The notes: a model not told the origin generated them from the sequence alone. 10,831 nt of DNA from an uncultured Cellvibrio sp. (GCA_946481735.1 CAMLOU010000140.1:1-10831), one strand, 5' to 3'. Counted from the stretch's first letter, positions 1 through 6,598 are shown. Program-made: numbers and translations.

Positions 1-64
1 GCGATGCAAGATTTTCAAGCATGGCCGGCGCGAGGGGCAAGGTGGAAAAAGCAGTTGTGGTCAC
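1..64 (-). CDS. dbpA: DbpA-type ATP-dependent RNA helicase, N-terminal fragment
   Basis: Only the first 21 codons are inside the window; the gene continues beyond base 1. Reading the minus strand from a GTG at 64 gives a peptide containing TAFSTLPLAPAMLENLAS. This matches the opening of DbpA helicases, which start with a TAFSTL-like stretch, a P-rich turn and a leucine-rich helix just before the Q motif. DbpA is a DEAD-box helicase that is activated by hairpin 92 of 23S rRNA and acts in large ribosomal subunit assembly. No catalytic motif is visible here, so the call rests on this short N-terminal match. The GTG start fits the family length and has only a weak GAG 6 bases upstream. A much stronger AGGAGG lies about 50 bases upstream and the frame is open between them, so a longer N-terminus is possible. 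The gene diverges from the outer-membrane protein gene at 196. Confidence 0.7.
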   Translation of the reverse strand, partial: MTTTAFSTLPLAPAMLENLAS

Positions 65-114
65 AATAAGCTCGGTGGTTAGCGGCAAAGAAACGGGTAA
101 GCAGGATAGCAGAT

Positions 115-125
115 TCACCTCCTTT
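115..125 (-). promoter_or_regulatory. Strong Shine-Dalgarno-like site upstream of dbpA
   Basis: The minus strand reads AAAGGAGGTGA here, close to perfect complementarity with the 16S rRNA tail. No ATG, GTG or TTG follows at a normal distance. A CTG in the dbpA frame begins at 112, 5 bases after AGGAGG, and the frame stays open for 16 codons to the GTG at 64. The site could serve a CTG-started longer DbpA or act as a standby ribosome site, or it may be chance. Confidence 0.35.
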
Positions 126-137
126 CGTCCCCGCACT

Positions 138-165
138 TTGTTTTGCAGCCGATTGACTCTATGAT
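138..165 (+). promoter_or_regulatory. Candidate sigma-70 promoter for the MipA/OmpV gene
   Basis: A TTGTTT (138-143) and a TATGAT (160-165) are separated by 16 bases, resembling -35 and -10 boxes. Transcription would begin near 172 and give a leader of about 24 bases with an AGGAACGG ribosome site before the ATG at 196. This is a visual match only. Confidence 0.35.
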
Positions 166-195
166 CTGCGCTGAATTCTTCAGGAACGGTTATTC

Positions 196-1041
196 ATGAA
201 TTTATCAATCAGGGCTTTATTGTTGTGGTGTTTCATCAGCCAAGCGGCAAGCGCTCAAACAGCCGAGGATGACGCTATTCCGGAAACAACACCCACAACC
301 AAAGCGTCTTCCGCAGCCACGGTAAAAACCTGGGAAGCCGGTATCGGCGTCGGCGCCATCAGCGGGCCGGACTATCGCGGCTCCGAAGAATATAGCCATT
401 ATGTTGCCCCCATTCCCTATTTTATTTATCGCGGCAAATACATTCAGACAGACCGCGACGGCGTGCGCGGAAAACTATTCACCCGCGATGATTTTGAATT
501 CAACCTCAGCATGAGCGCCTCCATTACGCCAGAGAGCGATGAAAATACATTGCGTGAAGGTATGCCAAAACTCTACTCCACCGTTGAATTCGGGCCGGCG
601 TTGAATATTAATTTAACCGGCGATAATTTTCGGGAAGGCTGGATGATGCATTTACCGTTGCGCGGTGTTGTTGCCGTGGGCGGCGGCGATACCGACTATG
701 TCGGCTGGCTTGTCCATCCGCAACTCGCTTTTCGCACTGAAATTGAAAAATGGAATTTCACTTTTCGCACCGGTGTGTACTACGCCAGTGATGATTACCA
801 CGATCACTACTACACCGTTGCGGAAGAATACGCTACCGCAGCGCGCCCGGAATTTGAAGCCGACGCCGGCTACAGCGGCTGGAGTAATTCCTGGGCAATG
901 AGTCGCGCGATTGACCATTACCGCATCGCATTTTTTATTCGCTATGATAACTTGCGCGGCGCAGAATTTGAGGAAAGCCCGTTGGTGGAAACAACGGATT
1001 CGGTGGCGGGTGGTCTGGCGTTGATCTGGGTTATTCGATAA
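196..1041 (+). CDS. MipA/OmpV family outer-membrane protein
   Basis: The 281-residue protein has a Sec signal peptide (about residues 1-20, hydrophobic core ALLLWCFISQ, likely cleavage after ASA). A low-complexity acidic and Thr/Ser-rich stretch follows (21-45). The remainder alternates polar and aromatic residues as an outer-membrane beta-barrel does. The opening of the mature domain, WEAGIGVGAISGPDYRGSEE (46-65), then a P-x-P-Y-F strand and YRGKYIQTDRDGVRGKLF, is the characteristic start of the MipA/OmpV family. It ends in strand-like ALIWVIR. Family members include MipA of E. coli, a scaffold linking MltA and PBP1B, and the porin-like OmpV; which role applies here cannot be told. The ATG is supported by AGGAACGG about 7 bases upstream. 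The gene is monocistronic by layout: divergent from dbpA and convergent with the pectate lyase, with a hairpin just past its stop. Confidence 0.85.
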   Translation: MNLSIRALLLWCFISQAASAQTAEDDAIPETTPTTKASSAATVKTWEAGIGVGAISGPDYRGSEEYSHYVAPIPYFIYRGKYIQTDRDGVRGKLFTRDDFEFNLSMSASITPESDENTLREGMPKLYSTVEFGPALNINLTGDNFREGWMMHLPLRGVVAVGGGDTDYVGWLVHPQLAFRTEIEKWNFTFRTGVYYASDDYHDHYYTVAEEYATAARPEFEADAGYSGWSNSWAMSRAIDHYRIAFFIRYDNLRGAEFEESPLVETTDSVAGGLALIWVIR

Positions 1042-1053
1042 ACAACCAGGATT

Positions 1054-1085
1054 GTGGGCAATCTGATTCCGTTCAGATTACCCAC
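1054..1085. terminator. Hairpin between convergent genes, probable bidirectional terminator
   Basis: GTGGGCAATCTGA (1054-1066) pairs with TCAGATTACCCAC (1073-1085), giving 12 pairs with one C/A mismatch around a 6-base loop. It lies 12 bases after the stop of the outer-membrane protein gene and 11 bases after that of the pectate lyase. No T-run follows on either strand, so it is not a textbook intrinsic terminator; it may block read-through or protect the 3' ends. Confidence 0.5.
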
Positions 1086-1096
1086 TACCGTCACGT

Positions 1097-3436
1097 TTAG
1101 AGCAGGCTGTTCAAATACACTTCCAGGTTGGTATACATCGAATCCAATGAATGATCATTGCGATCATTCGCGTTAAACGGATTCAAACCCTGCTGCTGTT
1201 CCCACGCATCCGGCATACCGTCGCTGTCGCTATCGTCTGGTGCGGCATCGCTATAAAGCGCAACCAATCCACCGACCTCATCCTGGCTGTCGATGATGCG
1301 CCCGGTATTATTGCGAACTTGCTGTACAACACGCGCATCAATCGCATCGCGCGCGAGTGACGCACCGGCCTGATTCAACACATCGTCATAGGCTTGCTCG
1401 GCACTGACCGTCGGTACCGAAGGAAAATTCCAGCGTGAGCTGCGACGTTGCGCACTGGTAAAATTCGGGAACATACTCCAACCATTGTCCACGCCATCAC
1501 GCACCCCGTTCATATTGTTATCAAGTTTGTTACCGGATTGATAGGTCAGTATGCCTTCGGTCTTGACTTCATCCCATACGGAATTGGCATTGCGTGAATC
1601 GTTATTGGCGATCACATAATTGTTAACATAGTTGATCTCCACAATACCGCCCGCCGAACCACCAATTGCTTCACCCGAACGCGTACCCCAGCCGTAAATA
1701 ACATTGTTAACAAAATCCAGTTGGCCTTTTATTGATGGGGTTGTCTGATTACTGCCTGCACCGGGGTTACGCATATCGTGGTGCGAATACAGGTTGCGAT
1801 AAAACGTACTGCCGCCTTCACCGTTACCGCGAATTAGCGAACCGAAACCATGGTTACCTTTATCGTGATAAGAGTCATTCAAACTTTCCGACACAATAGA
1901 ATGTTGTACCGTTACATAATTTGAATAGGTTACCGACAAGGTTTCATCGATTGCCCAGGACGTTGATACGTGATCTATGATCACGTTGTTCGCTTCCAGC
2001 ACGTCCAGTGCGCCCGCCGTACTGCCTTTCAGGTCGCCATTACCTTTAGCGGGCTTACCGTTTTCGGCCAACGCATTAAAGTCACCGCAACGAAAGCGCA
2101 TATAGCGAATGATGATGTTATCGGCATTAACCGTTACCGGATAACCGGCAACGGTGATGCCATCGCCTGGCGCCGTTTGACCGGCAAGCGTGAGGTTGGG
2201 CCGTTTAATATCGAGCTTGGATTGCAACAGGATATTGCCCGATACCGCAAACACAATCGTGCGTGGGCCACTGGCTGACGTAATCGCGTCGCGTAGCGAA
2301 CCGGCACCGCTGTCATTGAGGTTGGTCACGATATAAACATCGCCACCACGCCCACCACTGGTCAGACGACCGAAACCGACCGCGCCGGGAAAAGCCAATA
2401 CTTCACCACTGGCCACACTGCTACTGGAATTGCTCGACACGCTGCTTGCTGCAGCGCCGGATACCGTCATGTGATCCATATTCGGACCGCCACTGCTCGT
2501 CGTCGCCAGGGTGCGGATAGTGTTGGCCCCTGCTTGCAAATTGACGTTGATACTGCGGGTTGTCCAACTATTCCAGGCACCGGTGCCAGGGAATGACATA
2601 TTGCCGTTTACCGATGCACCGTTGACCAGAATATTCATCGCGCGATCTGCTGTTGTGCCGTTGGCAAAACGGAACGTCAGGGTTGCACTGCCGGCACTGG
2701 CCTGATAAACCGTCCACTCCAGTGCGCTGCCCACCTGATTATCATAATTAACAAAACCGGAACCGGTGTAACCGCTGTGATTAAACTCCACGGCGCCGCT
2801 GGTAATCACACCATCTTCCGCTTCGTAGGTGGTCGCGACTGACGGCGCACTGCTGGCACTCGACGAGGACACTGGCGGAACGGAAGAGGAAACTATTGAT
2901 GCTGCGCTGGAGGACGGCGCACTGGATGATGCGGGAACAGAACTTATAACACTCGATACTGCACTCGAACTTGCAGCGCCGGTTGCGTTATACACTTCAA
3001 ATTCTGCAATTGCCGGTGCCGCGCTGGCATCGACATACAAACTGATTTTTTTCATGCTTACCGTGCCGAGGTTGATCACCCTGCTTGCGCCGATGGCGTT
3101 GCCGGTGGATAGGACTTCATCGGTTTCATGATTGCGCAATTGCCAGCTCGTCACGCGGTTGCCGGCTTCGCGCAGTACCACCGTGTTAAAGGTTTGTGCA
3201 TCACTCCATTTCACTGACACCCGCTGGTTACTCGTGCCGCTCGCTTGCGAGACGGTGTTGATATTGCCGTCACGCACCGTTTTCGTATTGCTGAAACCGG
3301 AACCGTCCGCACCGGCGCCCGGACCGGTAAGCGCCAGGTTGCTGCCGAGATTCTGTGCCAGGGAAATATTATTGATACCGAGCGCCAAGCCTGCGAGCAG
3401 CAGACCGCGCACCATAGATTGATGTAAAGGTTTCAT
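1097..3436 (-). CDS. Secreted multidomain pectate lyase (PL1-like) with carbohydrate-binding modules
   Basis: This 779-residue exported enzyme would cleave de-esterified pectin (polygalacturonate) by beta-elimination outside the cell. Domains in order: signal peptide (1-27, SLA/QN); a beta-sandwich resembling F5/8 type C (discoidin) modules (about 29-152); a Ser/Ala linker (155-201); a CBM35/CBM6-like module opening with YEAED (204-208) and ending near 328; a second Ser linker (329-343); a parallel beta-helix lyase domain (about 345-725); and an Asp-rich tail with DDSDSDGMPDAWEQQQGLNP (734-753), like TSP3/dockerin calcium-binding segments. In the lyase, SLRDAI and RPNLTLAGQTAPGDGI are typical of this PL1 subgroup. 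SHHDMRNP (551-558) offers Arg556 as the likely catalytic base, by analogy with the family RxP motif. The ATG at 3436 gives a proper signal peptide; an AGG lies 9-11 bases upstream. Serine linkers are typical of Cellvibrio-like plant-wall enzymes. No regulator or other pectin gene is in the window. Confidence 0.88.
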   Translation of the reverse strand: MKPLHQSMVRGLLLAGLALGINNISLAQNLGSNLALTGPGAGADGSGFSNTKTVRDGNINTVSQASGTSNQRVSVKWSDAQTFNTVVLREAGNRVTSWQLRNHETDEVLSTGNAIGASRVINLGTVSMKKISLYVDASAAPAIAEFEVYNATGAASSSAVSSVISSVPASSSAPSSSAASIVSSSVPPVSSSSASSAPSVATTYEAEDGVITSGAVEFNHSGYTGSGFVNYDNQVGSALEWTVYQASAGSATLTFRFANGTTADRAMNILVNGASVNGNMSFPGTGAWNSWTTRSINVNLQAGANTIRTLATTSSGGPNMDHMTVSGAAASSVSSNSSSSVASGEVLAFPGAVGFGRLTSGGRGGDVYIVTNLNDSGAGSLRDAITSASGPRTIVFAVSGNILLQSKLDIKRPNLTLAGQTAPGDGITVAGYPVTVNADNIIIRYMRFRCGDFNALAENGKPAKGNGDLKGSTAGALDVLEANNVIIDHVSTSWAIDETLSVTYSNYVTVQHSIVSESLNDSYHDKGNHGFGSLIRGNGEGGSTFYRNLYSHHDMRNPGAGSNQTTPSIKGQLDFVNNVIYGWGTRSGEAIGGSAGGIVEINYVNNYVIANNDSRNANSVWDEVKTEGILTYQSGNKLDNNMNGVRDGVDNGWSMFPNFTSAQRRSSRWNFPSVPTVSAEQAYDDVLNQAGASLARDAIDARVVQQVRNNTGRIIDSQDEVGGLVALYSDAAPDDSDSDGMPDAWEQQQGLNPFNANDRNDHSLDSMYTNLEVYLNSLL

Positions 3437-3479
3437 AGGATTACCTGTAGGTTATTGTTATTTCTCTCACTTATTTTTT

Positions 3480-3508
3480 ACGCCAGGGTAAAGCGAGGCC
3501 CCCGGCGT
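3480..3508 (-). promoter_or_regulatory. Hairpin in the pectate lyase leader
   Basis: ACGCCAGGG (3480-3488) pairs with CCCCGGCGT (3500-3508) with one A/C mismatch, around an 11-base loop. On the minus strand it is followed by AAAAAATAAG and lies about 43 bases before the pectate lyase ATG. If transcription starts upstream of it, it is a structured 5' leader; otherwise it could be an operator. It lacks a T-run in the direction of the lyase gene, so it is not an obvious attenuator. Confidence 0.3.
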
Positions 3509-3532
3509 GAGGGAATTATGCAGGAGTGATCA

Positions 3533-3646
3533 ATGAAGAAACCAGTAACAGGTATCGGTTTGCGAGTTTGGGGAGTTGTCGGATTACGCTGCGCTAATCC
3601 GACCTACTTGGTGCCCGTAGGTCGCGTTAGCGGCACAGCCGCGTAA
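3533..3646 (+). CDS. Possible 37-residue small ORF running into a palindromic repeat
   Basis: An ATG at 3533 has an AGGAG 6 bases upstream (3522-3526), an ideal ribosome site, and is followed by 37 sense codons and TAA. The first 15 residues (MKKPVTGIGLRVWGV) are unique to this spot. The rest is a translation of the 75-base palindromic repeat, including GLRCANPTY, and ends inside the repeat. It has no clear signal peptide, membrane segment or known domain. I do not recognise it. It lies antisense to the pectate lyase upstream region. It could equally be a chance ORF, since this kind of repeat is often open in one frame; listed at low confidence. Confidence 0.2.
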   Translation: MKKPVTGIGLRVWGVVGLRCANPTYLVPVGRVSGTAA

Positions 3647-3652
3647 CCCGAC
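3578..3652. repeat. 75-base paired palindromic repeat (BIME-like), copy 1
   Basis: The element contains two inverted copies of a unit resembling GTCGGRTTACGC..GCTAAYCCGAC followed by CTAC. The left arm, GTCGGATTA with TAATCCGAC (3578-3603), forms a 9-base stem; the right arm is a more diverged relative; CCTAC and GTAGG close the pair across a 9-base spacer. The same 75-base layout recurs at 5243-5317. Intergenic paired palindromes of this kind are known as REP/BIME elements and are often moved by RAYT transposases; none is in this window. It lies between the pectate lyase and methyltransferase genes. Confidence 0.8.
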
Positions 3653-3687
3653 GTCACCATACCAATTCATAAAAATAATGCAGAAGC

Positions 3688-3717
3688 AAAAAAATCCGCA
3701 ACATCAGTCCTTCGGAT
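3688..3717 (-). terminator. Intrinsic terminator after the methyltransferase gene
   Basis: On the minus strand, ATCCGAA and TTGCGGAT (3694-3717 on the plus strand) form a short stem with one bulged base, immediately followed by seven Ts (3688-3694). It starts 14 bases after the methyltransferase stop codon. The stem is short but the T-run is good. Confidence 0.5.
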
Positions 3718-3731
3718 AATCGTTACAGCGC

Positions 3732-4349
3732 CTAGATCCGGCGCAATACACCTAAACTTTGTACCAACGGTAATGCTTCAAATAAACCGGAAGCTTGTGC
3801 CAATTTCCAGATTTCATAGGGCGGGCGTCCACCGTCGGCAGGGTTGGGGAAGACGTCGTGAATCGCCAAGAGGCCGCCGCGCATGATATGGCCGGCCCAA
3901 CTGCGGTAATCCGTTAATGCAGCGTCCATACTGTGGCCGCCGTCGATAAATACCATGGCCAGCGGTGTGGCCCATTGGCGGGCGGCCAGTTGAGATGGCG
4001 CGACAATCGGGATTACCGTATCGAGCAAGTCGGCGCGGATCAGTGTTTGGCGAAAACTGGGGAAGCTGTCCATTAATGCGGCGCGCGCGTCATAGAGTTC
4101 GGGGTCGTGGTATGCCTCGCCGCGCTGATGTTCTTCCGAACCGCGATGGTGATCCACCGCATACAAGACCGCACCGGCCGCTTTACAGGCAGCACCGAGG
4201 TACACCGTGGATTTTCCGCAATAGCTGCCCACTTCCAGACACGGACCGTGTTGTGCCGCTTGCGCGGTATGATGATAAAGCGCCTCACCTTCTTCGGCGG
4301 CAAGAAAACCTTTGACGCTATCGATATCCAGAGGCAAAGTGACGGGCAT
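3732..4349 (-). CDS. Class I SAM-dependent methyltransferase (Methyltransf_24-like)
   Basis: The 205-residue protein has a Rossmann-type methyltransferase core. LEVGSYCGKST (38-48) is motif I, the glycine-rich SAM-binding loop. YAVDHH (63-68) carries the acidic residue expected to bind the SAM ribose. VFIDGGHS (133-140) and LAIHDVFP (161-168) are the later strands seen in the Methyltransf_24 group, which includes sugar and macrolide O-methyltransferases. The substrate is unknown. I chose the ATG at 4349 because AGGAA stands 7 bases before it and a candidate promoter would start transcription near 4372. Longer readings to 4370 or 4466 have no ribosome site, and the longest overlaps the divergent acyltransferase gene. 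The soluble cytoplasmic protein has no signal or membrane segment. Pairing with a divergent acyltransferase hints at modification of a surface glycan, but this is only inference. Confidence 0.8.
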   Translation of the reverse strand: MPVTLPLDIDSVKGFLAAEEGEALYHHTAQAAQHGPCLEVGSYCGKSTVYLGAACKAAGAVLYAVDHHRGSEEHQRGEAYHDPELYDARAALMDSFPSFRQTLIRADLLDTVIPIVAPSQLAARQWATPLAMVFIDGGHSMDAALTDYRSWAGHIMRGGLLAIHDVFPNPADGGRPPYEIWKLAQASGLFEALPLVQSLGVLRRI

Positions 4350-4378
4350 AATCGCGTTCCTGAATGACATTGCGCGGC

Positions 4379-4407
4379 ATTCTAACAGTTGAAAATTTTT
4401 TTGCCGA
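4379..4407 (-). promoter_or_regulatory. Candidate extended -10 promoter for the methyltransferase gene
   Basis: The minus strand has TGTTAGAAT (4379-4387), an extended -10 with one mismatch, and TCGGCA (4402-4407) at a 17-base spacing, a 4 of 6 match to -35. The spacer carries an A7-T4 tract that should be bent. The predicted transcript start near 4372 favours the ATG at 4349. Confidence 0.4.
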
Positions 4408-4449
4408 CTGTCATCACACCAACGCTCGTCAACTCCATGGAAATATCCT

Positions 4450-5172
4450 GTGCGTCGTAATACCAAACCTTACTGGATAAAACGTATCAGCACCCTGTGC
4501 AATCGCTGGTACGTTAAACATATTATTCGCCCGCAATTTGATGCAGCGGGACAGTATCTGGAGATTGCACACCCGCGTCACCTGGAATTATTCGGGCGCA
4601 ATATCCGCATCGGTGATCATGCCCATCTTATTGCCGCCACGGACAATAAAATTCGGTTGACAACCTGGTCCGGCAAGCAAGGGCAGGGTGAAATTGTGAT
4701 GGGTGATTATTGTTTGATTTCTCCCGGCGTCAGAATTTCAGCGGCCCGATCCGTGCGCGTCGGCAACAATTGTATGCTGGCCGCCAACGTGTATGTGAGC
4801 GATAGCGACTGGCACCATGTGTACAACCGTATCCGCCCGTTTCGCTGCACCAGGCCGGTGGTGCTGGAGAACAATGTCTGGCTGGGTGAAAGTGTGATGG
4901 TATTGAAAGGTGTAACAATCGGTGAGAACAGCGTGATTGGCGCGGGCTCGGTGGTAACCAAAGATATTCCGGCGAATGTGGTCGCGGCGGGCAACCCAGC
5001 GCGGGTGGTTAAAAAAATAAATCCGCACCGCCGGATGTTGAAACGCGAATTGATGTTTCGCGATGCAGAACATTATTACCACAATCAGGATGAGCTGGAT
5101 CGGTATATGCTGGCCAACAATGGCTGGTGGAATTGGTTGCGTAGCGTCTTCTTTCCGAATAAAAACGATTGA
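4450..5172 (+). CDS. Hexapeptide-repeat (left-handed beta-helix) acyltransferase
   Basis: The 240-residue protein belongs to the WbbJ/LacA/CysE-like superfamily, which transfers acetyl or other acyl groups from CoA to sugars or similar acceptors. Imperfect hexapeptide repeats, each with an aliphatic residue starting a turn, run from about 80 to 190. The closing stretch VWLGESVMVLKGVTIGENSV (143-162), then GAGSVVTKDIPANVVAAGNPARVVKK, is the textbook C-terminal coil with the CoA-binding face. DSDWHH (118-123) occupies the loop that carries the catalytic His in maltose/galactoside acetyltransferases, so His122 or His123 is the candidate. A basic N-terminus (1-30) and an aromatic tail GWWNWLRSVFF (225-235) flank the helix; the tail might touch the membrane. 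The start is GTG with GGA about 9 bases upstream; the nearby ATG at 4437 is out of frame. The gene diverges from the methyltransferase. Substrate unknown; surface polysaccharide is a reasonable guess. Confidence 0.85.
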   Translation: MRRNTKPYWIKRISTLCNRWYVKHIIRPQFDAAGQYLEIAHPRHLELFGRNIRIGDHAHLIAATDNKIRLTTWSGKQGQGEIVMGDYCLISPGVRISAARSVRVGNNCMLAANVYVSDSDWHHVYNRIRPFRCTRPVVLENNVWLGESVMVLKGVTIGENSVIGAGSVVTKDIPANVVAAGNPARVVKKINPHRRMLKRELMFRDAEHYYHNQDELDRYMLANNGWWNWLRSVFFPNKND

Positions 5173-5173
5173 T

Positions 5174-5201
5174 GCCGGATTACGCCTTCGGCTAACCCTA
5201 C
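5174..5201. repeat. Degenerate half copy of the palindromic repeat unit
   Basis: GCCGGATTACGCC..CGGCTAACCCTAC resembles one arm of the 75-base element that follows 41 bases later. It starts next to the acyltransferase stop codon. GCCG..CGGC pairing is kept, although the arms differ at several bases. Confidence 0.55.
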
Positions 5202-5242
5202 AATGCCTCTTCGAAAAAATTGGTTTGCGACTGAAAGACCGC

Positions 5243-5317
5243 GTCGGATTACGCTGCGCTAATCCGACCTACGGGTATGGCGCTTATGTAGGTCGGGTTA
5301 GCGAAGCGTAACCCGAC
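5243..5317. repeat. 75-base paired palindromic repeat (BIME-like), copy 2
   Basis: The left arm is identical to copy 1 over GTCGGATTACGCTGCGCTAA and on through the following TCCGACCTAC. The right arm, GTCGGGTTA with TAACCCGAC (5292-5317), forms its own 9-base stem. ACCTAC and GTAGGT close the two arms across the centre. It fills the gap between the convergent acyltransferase and phoR genes and ends 5 bases from the phoR stop, where it may act as a bidirectional transcription stop or an mRNA 3'-end stabiliser. Confidence 0.85.
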
Positions 5318-5322
5318 AATTA

Positions 5323-6597
5323 TTAATGAAGCGGAAACACACAAGTGAAGACGCTGCCTTTACCCACTTCACTGGTAATTTTTAACTCGGCATCGTGACG
5401 CAACAGCACGTGTTTAACAATGGCCAGGCCTAAACCGGTACCGCCGGTGCTGCTGTTGCGGCTGGCATCGACGCGGTAGAAGCGTTCGGTCAAGCGGGGG
5501 ATGTGTTTATTTTCAATACCCGGCCCATTGTCACTGACGGCGAAATAACAATTCTGTTTATCTCTCCATAAGCGCATGGCGATCTTGCCTTTGGCCGGGG
5601 TGTATTTCACGGCGTTAACCACCAGGTTGGAGAAGGCGCTGTGCAGTTCTTTTTCGTTCCCCAGTAACTGAATATTGCCATCGCAGGTCAGGGTAATTTC
5701 CTGTTCTTTATCGCCACTCAATGCCACAGCTTCATTGCGAATAGAATGCAGCAACGGCTCCAGCGGAATCAGTTTCTGGTTGTGGCCCACCTCGGTGGTT
5801 TCCAGTTTTGATAACACCAACAGGTCATTGATCAGCAATGCCATGCGTTGTGTTTGTTGTTGCATTTGTTGCAGGGGTTTCTGCCAGGTCGGGCCCAGAT
5901 TATTGTTGTCGGCCAGGGTTTCCAGATAGCCACTGATCACCGTCAACGGCGTGCGCAACTCGTGCGACACGTTGGCAATAAAATCCTGGCGCATCTGTTC
6001 CAGGTTATGAATCTGGGTAATGTCGCGTACCAGGATCAGGCGTTCATTTTTACCAAAGCGGGTAATCTGAAATTGCAGTTGCTTGGAGGAAAAACGCGGT
6101 GAGGGTAATTCCAGCGGCTCGCTGTAGTTGCCTTCTTCAAAGTAACTGACAAAACGCGGGTGACGAATAAAATTGATGACCGACAAACCCTGGTCTTTGG
6201 TATGAAAACCCAATAACCGTTGCGCCGCCGGGTTCCAGAAATCCAGGTGACCGCGCCAGTCCAGCAGGATCACGCCGTCTTTCAATGCAGAGGTGATTTC
6301 CTGCACGCGGTTGATCACCGCTTGCAGGTTTTCCTTTTCCTGGCGCTGGTGACGTTGCAGGTGGTAGATATTGTCGAAGAGGTCGCCCCAGATACCGGTG
6401 GCCTCGGGCGGCTCTTCGTCGTTTTTGCGCAGCAGCCAGCGATTGAGCCGCGACATTTGCCAGAGCATGTAGGCAAGATACGCCAGAACACCGATATCCA
6501 ATACCAGCAATAAGTGTCCGGTCAGCCAGCCCAGTAACAGACAGATCGCGACGAAGATCGACAGACGCTTGAGTTCGGCGCTAAAACCTTGCAGCAA
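5323..6597 (-). CDS. phoR: Phosphate-regulon sensor histidine kinase PhoR
   Basis: The 424-residue inner-membrane kinase phosphorylates PhoB when phosphate is scarce and dephosphorylates it otherwise, normally under control of PstSCAB and PhoU, which are not here. Two close hydrophobic segments (about 11-30 and 31-47) form the short membrane hairpin typical of PhoR, which lacks a large periplasmic sensor. A PAS domain (about 95-195, GVILLDWRGHLDFWNPAAQR) follows. The HisKA domain has the phospho-acceptor His212 in FIANVSHELRTPLT. The ATPase domain shows the N box (NLVVNAVKYTP, 324-334), G1 DNGPG (356-360) and G2 GGTGLGLAI (385-393). Length is normal. The start is TTG with AAGAGG 9 bases upstream; an ATT one codon earlier is an alternative, and an in-frame TGA excludes longer forms. 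It lies 145 bases downstream of phoB and is probably co-transcribed with it. Confidence 0.95.
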   Translation of the reverse strand: MLQGFSAELKRLSIFVAICLLLGWLTGHLLLVLDIGVLAYLAYMLWQMSRLNRWLLRKNDEEPPEATGIWGDLFDNIYHLQRHQRQEKENLQAVINRVQEITSALKDGVILLDWRGHLDFWNPAAQRLLGFHTKDQGLSVINFIRHPRFVSYFEEGNYSEPLELPSPRFSSKQLQFQITRFGKNERLILVRDITQIHNLEQMRQDFIANVSHELRTPLTVISGYLETLADNNNLGPTWQKPLQQMQQQTQRMALLINDLLVLSKLETTEVGHNQKLIPLEPLLHSIRNEAVALSGDKEQEITLTCDGNIQLLGNEKELHSAFSNLVVNAVKYTPAKGKIAMRLWRDKQNCYFAVSDNGPGIENKHIPRLTERFYRVDASRNSSTGGTGLGLAIVKHVLLRHDAELKITSEVGKGSVFTCVFPLH

Positions 6598-6598
6598 A

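Noticed and set aside
2829..3131. 100-codon plus-strand ORF opposite the pectate lyase linkers
   Set aside because: It is the complement of the low-complexity serine linkers and has no independent support.
4350..4466. Longer methyltransferase starting at 4466 or 4370
   Set aside because: The extra residues do not look like the family, no ribosome site precedes either start, the longest form overlaps the divergent gene, and the candidate promoter would place the transcript start near 4372.
5063..5311. 82-codon ORF overlapping the acyltransferase 3' end and repeat copy 2
   Set aside because: Its start lies within the acyltransferase in another frame with no ribosome site, and its second half is only repeat sequence. 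It is used only for comparison with the small ORF at 3533.
3578..5317. Repeats as a CRISPR array or as insertion-sequence ends
   Set aside because: Only two full copies exist, 1.6 kb apart, with genes rather than short spacers between them, and no transposase or target-site duplication is visible.
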